Program-made: the position numbers and the translations under genes | Notes under the pieces: generated by a model | The model's database searches: none | Told to the model about the DNA's origin: nothing | The model's input: only the letters and a program-made list of their open reading frames with translations | Part shown: in pieces, positions 62,642 to 64,000 of the stretch | Position numbering within the stretch: the first letter of the stretch is position 1 | How the letters are laid out: each line of letters begins with the position of its first letter | Assembly: GCA_016780775.1 (NCBI GenBank) | Contig: JADHLI010000001.1 | Span: 62,001-126,000 of the forward strand | Length of the DNA stretch: 64,000 nt | Direction of reading: 5' to 3' | DNA from: Alphaproteobacteria bacterium | GTDB lineage: Bacteria; Pseudomonadota; Alphaproteobacteria; Puniceispirillales; Puniceispirillaceae

Positions 62642-63823
62642 ATGTTTGCACTGCTGCTGATCACTTTTGTGAATTTTGTCGGGATAGGCGCGCTTATTCC
62701 TATATTGCCTTATACGGTTATCGAAAATCTCGGATATTCTGAAACGGTAATGACTGCGCTTCTGGCTAGTTTTGCGCTGGCTATGTTTGTCGCCAACCCT
62801 ATTTTAGGACGCCTTTCCGACCGGGTGGGGCGGCAGCCTGTTCTGCTGATATCGTTGACTATTGGGACGGCTGCGCATCTGTGGTTTGCCCTAAGTAATG
62901 ATATAATATCTATGTTTGCTGCGCGTATCATTGCTGGACTATCAGCAGGGAATATCGGCGTCATTCAGGCGATTATTGCCGATAACTCCAAGCCAGAGGC
63001 GCGGGCACGAATAATGGGTTTTCTGGGTGCGGCAATTGGCTCTGGCTTTGTTCTAGGCCCTGCAATTGGCGGATTGCTTGGTGGTCTTGGCTCTGGGCCT
63101 GTGCATCAGGTTCCGTTTTTGGTCGCTGCCTTATTTTCCTTTATTGCGGTATGTTTGGTGCTGCGTTTGAAATTGCAATCAGTTAAGGGGGCGGTTTCGC
63201 CGGACAGGCAAGGGTTTTTCTTGCTTTTTAAATCTATGTTATCCAGCCCTATCGGTCTTTTTGCGTTGGCTTTTTTCTGCCTCAATCTTGCCTTTGCGCA
63301 AGTCGAAGCTTCTTATGTGCTATTGGTTCGCGATCTATTAGATTTTGGTCCGCGTCAAACCGGCTGGCTATTTACCTATATCGGTGTGTGTATCATCATT
63401 GTACAGGGCGGTCTTATCGGTAAATTGACACGCGCTTTTGGCGAGATGCGTGTGGTAGTAGCAGGTGTTAGCGTGCTGGCCCTCGGCCAGCTTGTGACCA
63501 CGATAATTGCTGGCGGGGATAGCTTGTTTGGCAGCTCTGTCTTTTTGGCAGTGCTGGTCTCCACCAGCTTTGTTTGTGTAGGCTTTGCGCTAATTAATCC
63601 AACCCTGTCTGCCGCATCATCGCATGCTGCGCGTGCAGATCAGATGGGCGGCGCGCTAGGGCTGGTGCAGGGGTTTGGATCAATGGGACAAGTGATAGGC
63701 CTAAGCATCGCCGGTCCTTTGTATCAAGCCGGCTCTGGCCGACTATCGTTTGGCTTTGGCTTTGTTATCACGTGTATGTTGCTGGTGGTGGTTTGGCAGA
63801 TTAAATCACGCCGCACCAGCTAG
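62642..63823 (+). CDS. MFS transporter (TetA/multidrug-like)
   Basis: A twelve-segment carrier of 393 residues. Near residues 57-68, LGRLSDRVGRQP is an intact MFS signature (GxLSDRxGRxP), and ARIMGFLGAAIGSGFVLGPAIGGLLGG near 120-146 is the motif C of drug/proton antiporters. This makes an efflux function likely; the substrate is unknown. It follows gshA by 87 bases and is convergent with tldD. Confidence 0.85.
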   Translation: MFALLLITFVNFVGIGALIPILPYTVIENLGYSETVMTALLASFALAMFVANPILGRLSDRVGRQPVLLISLTIGTAAHLWFALSNDIISMFAARIIAGLSAGNIGVIQAIIADNSKPEARARIMGFLGAAIGSGFVLGPAIGGLLGGLGSGPVHQVPFLVAALFSFIAVCLVLRLKLQSVKGAVSPDRQGFFLLFKSMLSSPIGLFALAFFCLNLAFAQVEASYVLLVRDLLDFGPRQTGWLFTYIGVCIIIVQGGLIGKLTRAFGEMRVVVAGVSVLALGQLVTTIIAGGDSLFGSSVFLAVLVSTSFVCVGFALINPTLSAASSHAARADQMGGALGLVQGFGSMGQVIGLSIAGPLYQAGSGRLSFGFGFVITCMLLVVVWQIKSRRTS

Positions 63824-63840
63824 CCGGCATATAAAACGGG

Positions 63841-64000
63841 CTAGGCTGCTTCTGTGCCGCCAACAGTGATGCCGCCCATTTTCAAGGTAGGCTGGCCCAC
63901 CCCAACAGGAACAGACTGGCCAGCTTTGCCGCACGTGCCGACCCCTCTATCAAGAGCCATATCATTACCGATCATCGTGATTTTAGACATCGCATCTGGG
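63841..64000 (-). CDS. tldD: TldD metalloprotease, C-terminal part (cut by window edge)
   Basis: The minus strand from the window edge reads [21 protein letters not shown], then [19 protein letters not shown] and [11 protein letters not shown] before the TAG at 63843-63841. The MIGND and [20 protein letters not shown] stretch is the conserved end of TldD, the catalytic partner of PmbA. Only about 52 codons are inside the window; the catalytic zinc site lies outside. Confidence 0.92.
   Translation of the reverse strand, partial: PDAMSKITMIGNDMALDRGVGTCGKAGQSVPVGVGQPTLKMGGITVGGTEAA

Overview
The window looks like a chromosomal segment of a marine-type alphaproteobacterium of moderate G+C. The evidence is in the gene content: psd-pssA followed by a cysteine-poor Fur/Mur-type regulator, coq7-dsbB, an ileS-lspA-DUF3035 lipoprotein-mutL run, the Kdo/lipid A block lpxK-waaA-DUF374, paired pmbA and tldD, and ubiA-rsmE-gshA with an alphaproteobacterial glutamate-cysteine ligase. 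The mix of housekeeping genes, RTX/cadherin-like surface proteins and a peptide-type ABC transporter resembles the SAR116 (Puniceispirillum) group. That placement is an inference from memory, not a search result.

Layout. 0-6.2 kb: the end of a type I secretion adaptor (HlyD, cut by the left edge), thiamine pyrophosphokinase, an acyltransferase, a purine permease, BioY and an auxin-efflux-type carrier. 6.2-9.6 kb: a small unknown protein, a photolyase-related protein with unusual domain order, and a secreted three-module repeat protein. 9.9-14.4 kb: HbpS/GlcG-like protein, psd-pssA, Fur/Mur, FMN-dependent glutamate-synthase-like protein. 14.5-17.5 kb: an RTX protein interrupted at an (AT)8 tract, an MFS carrier and a small RNA gene with an anti-Shine-Dalgarno motif. 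17.5-22 kb: gluQ, esterase, HNH endonuclease, coq7, dsbB, yqaA. 22.5-26.3 kb: a large adhesin-like protein (lysine-rich N-terminus, internal lipobox, cadherin-like and LamG-like parts, RTX end) broken by one missing G near its C-terminus, then tRNA-Leu(CAA). 26.5-36.1 kb: MmgE/PrpD protein, a complete peptide/opine-type ABC transporter, a Fe/2-oxoglutarate hydroxylase and an IclR regulator with a palindrome over its start codon. 36.1-49.5 kb: chaC, mscS, ribF, ileS-lspA-bamF-like-mutL, rsmD-rluB, tadA, purD, xseA. 49.5-57.5 kb: late lipid A acyltransferase, lpxK, waaA, DUF374 acyltransferase, MsbA-like exporter, phosphatase, pmbA. 57.5-64 kb: argC, an unknown GGCT-like protein, ubiA, rsmE, gshA, an MFS carrier and the 3' end of tldD.

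Three themes cross the window. (1) Short tandem duplications (13-19 nt units, 2-8 copies) sit in the gaps and often overlap a stop codon; there are at least eleven such places. (2) Histone-H1-like lysine/alanine tails are attached to functionally unrelated proteins (Psd, the dual ABC ATPase, the adhesin, more weakly XseA and the pseudouridine synthase). (3) Two RTX genes are both frame-broken at simple repeats, one dinucleotide and one G-run, which could mean phase variation or assembly error.

I found no CRISPR array, prophage, insertion sequence, restriction system or biosynthetic cluster. The best candidates for something not described are the lysine tails, the tandem-duplication habit and the (AT)n-switched RTX gene.
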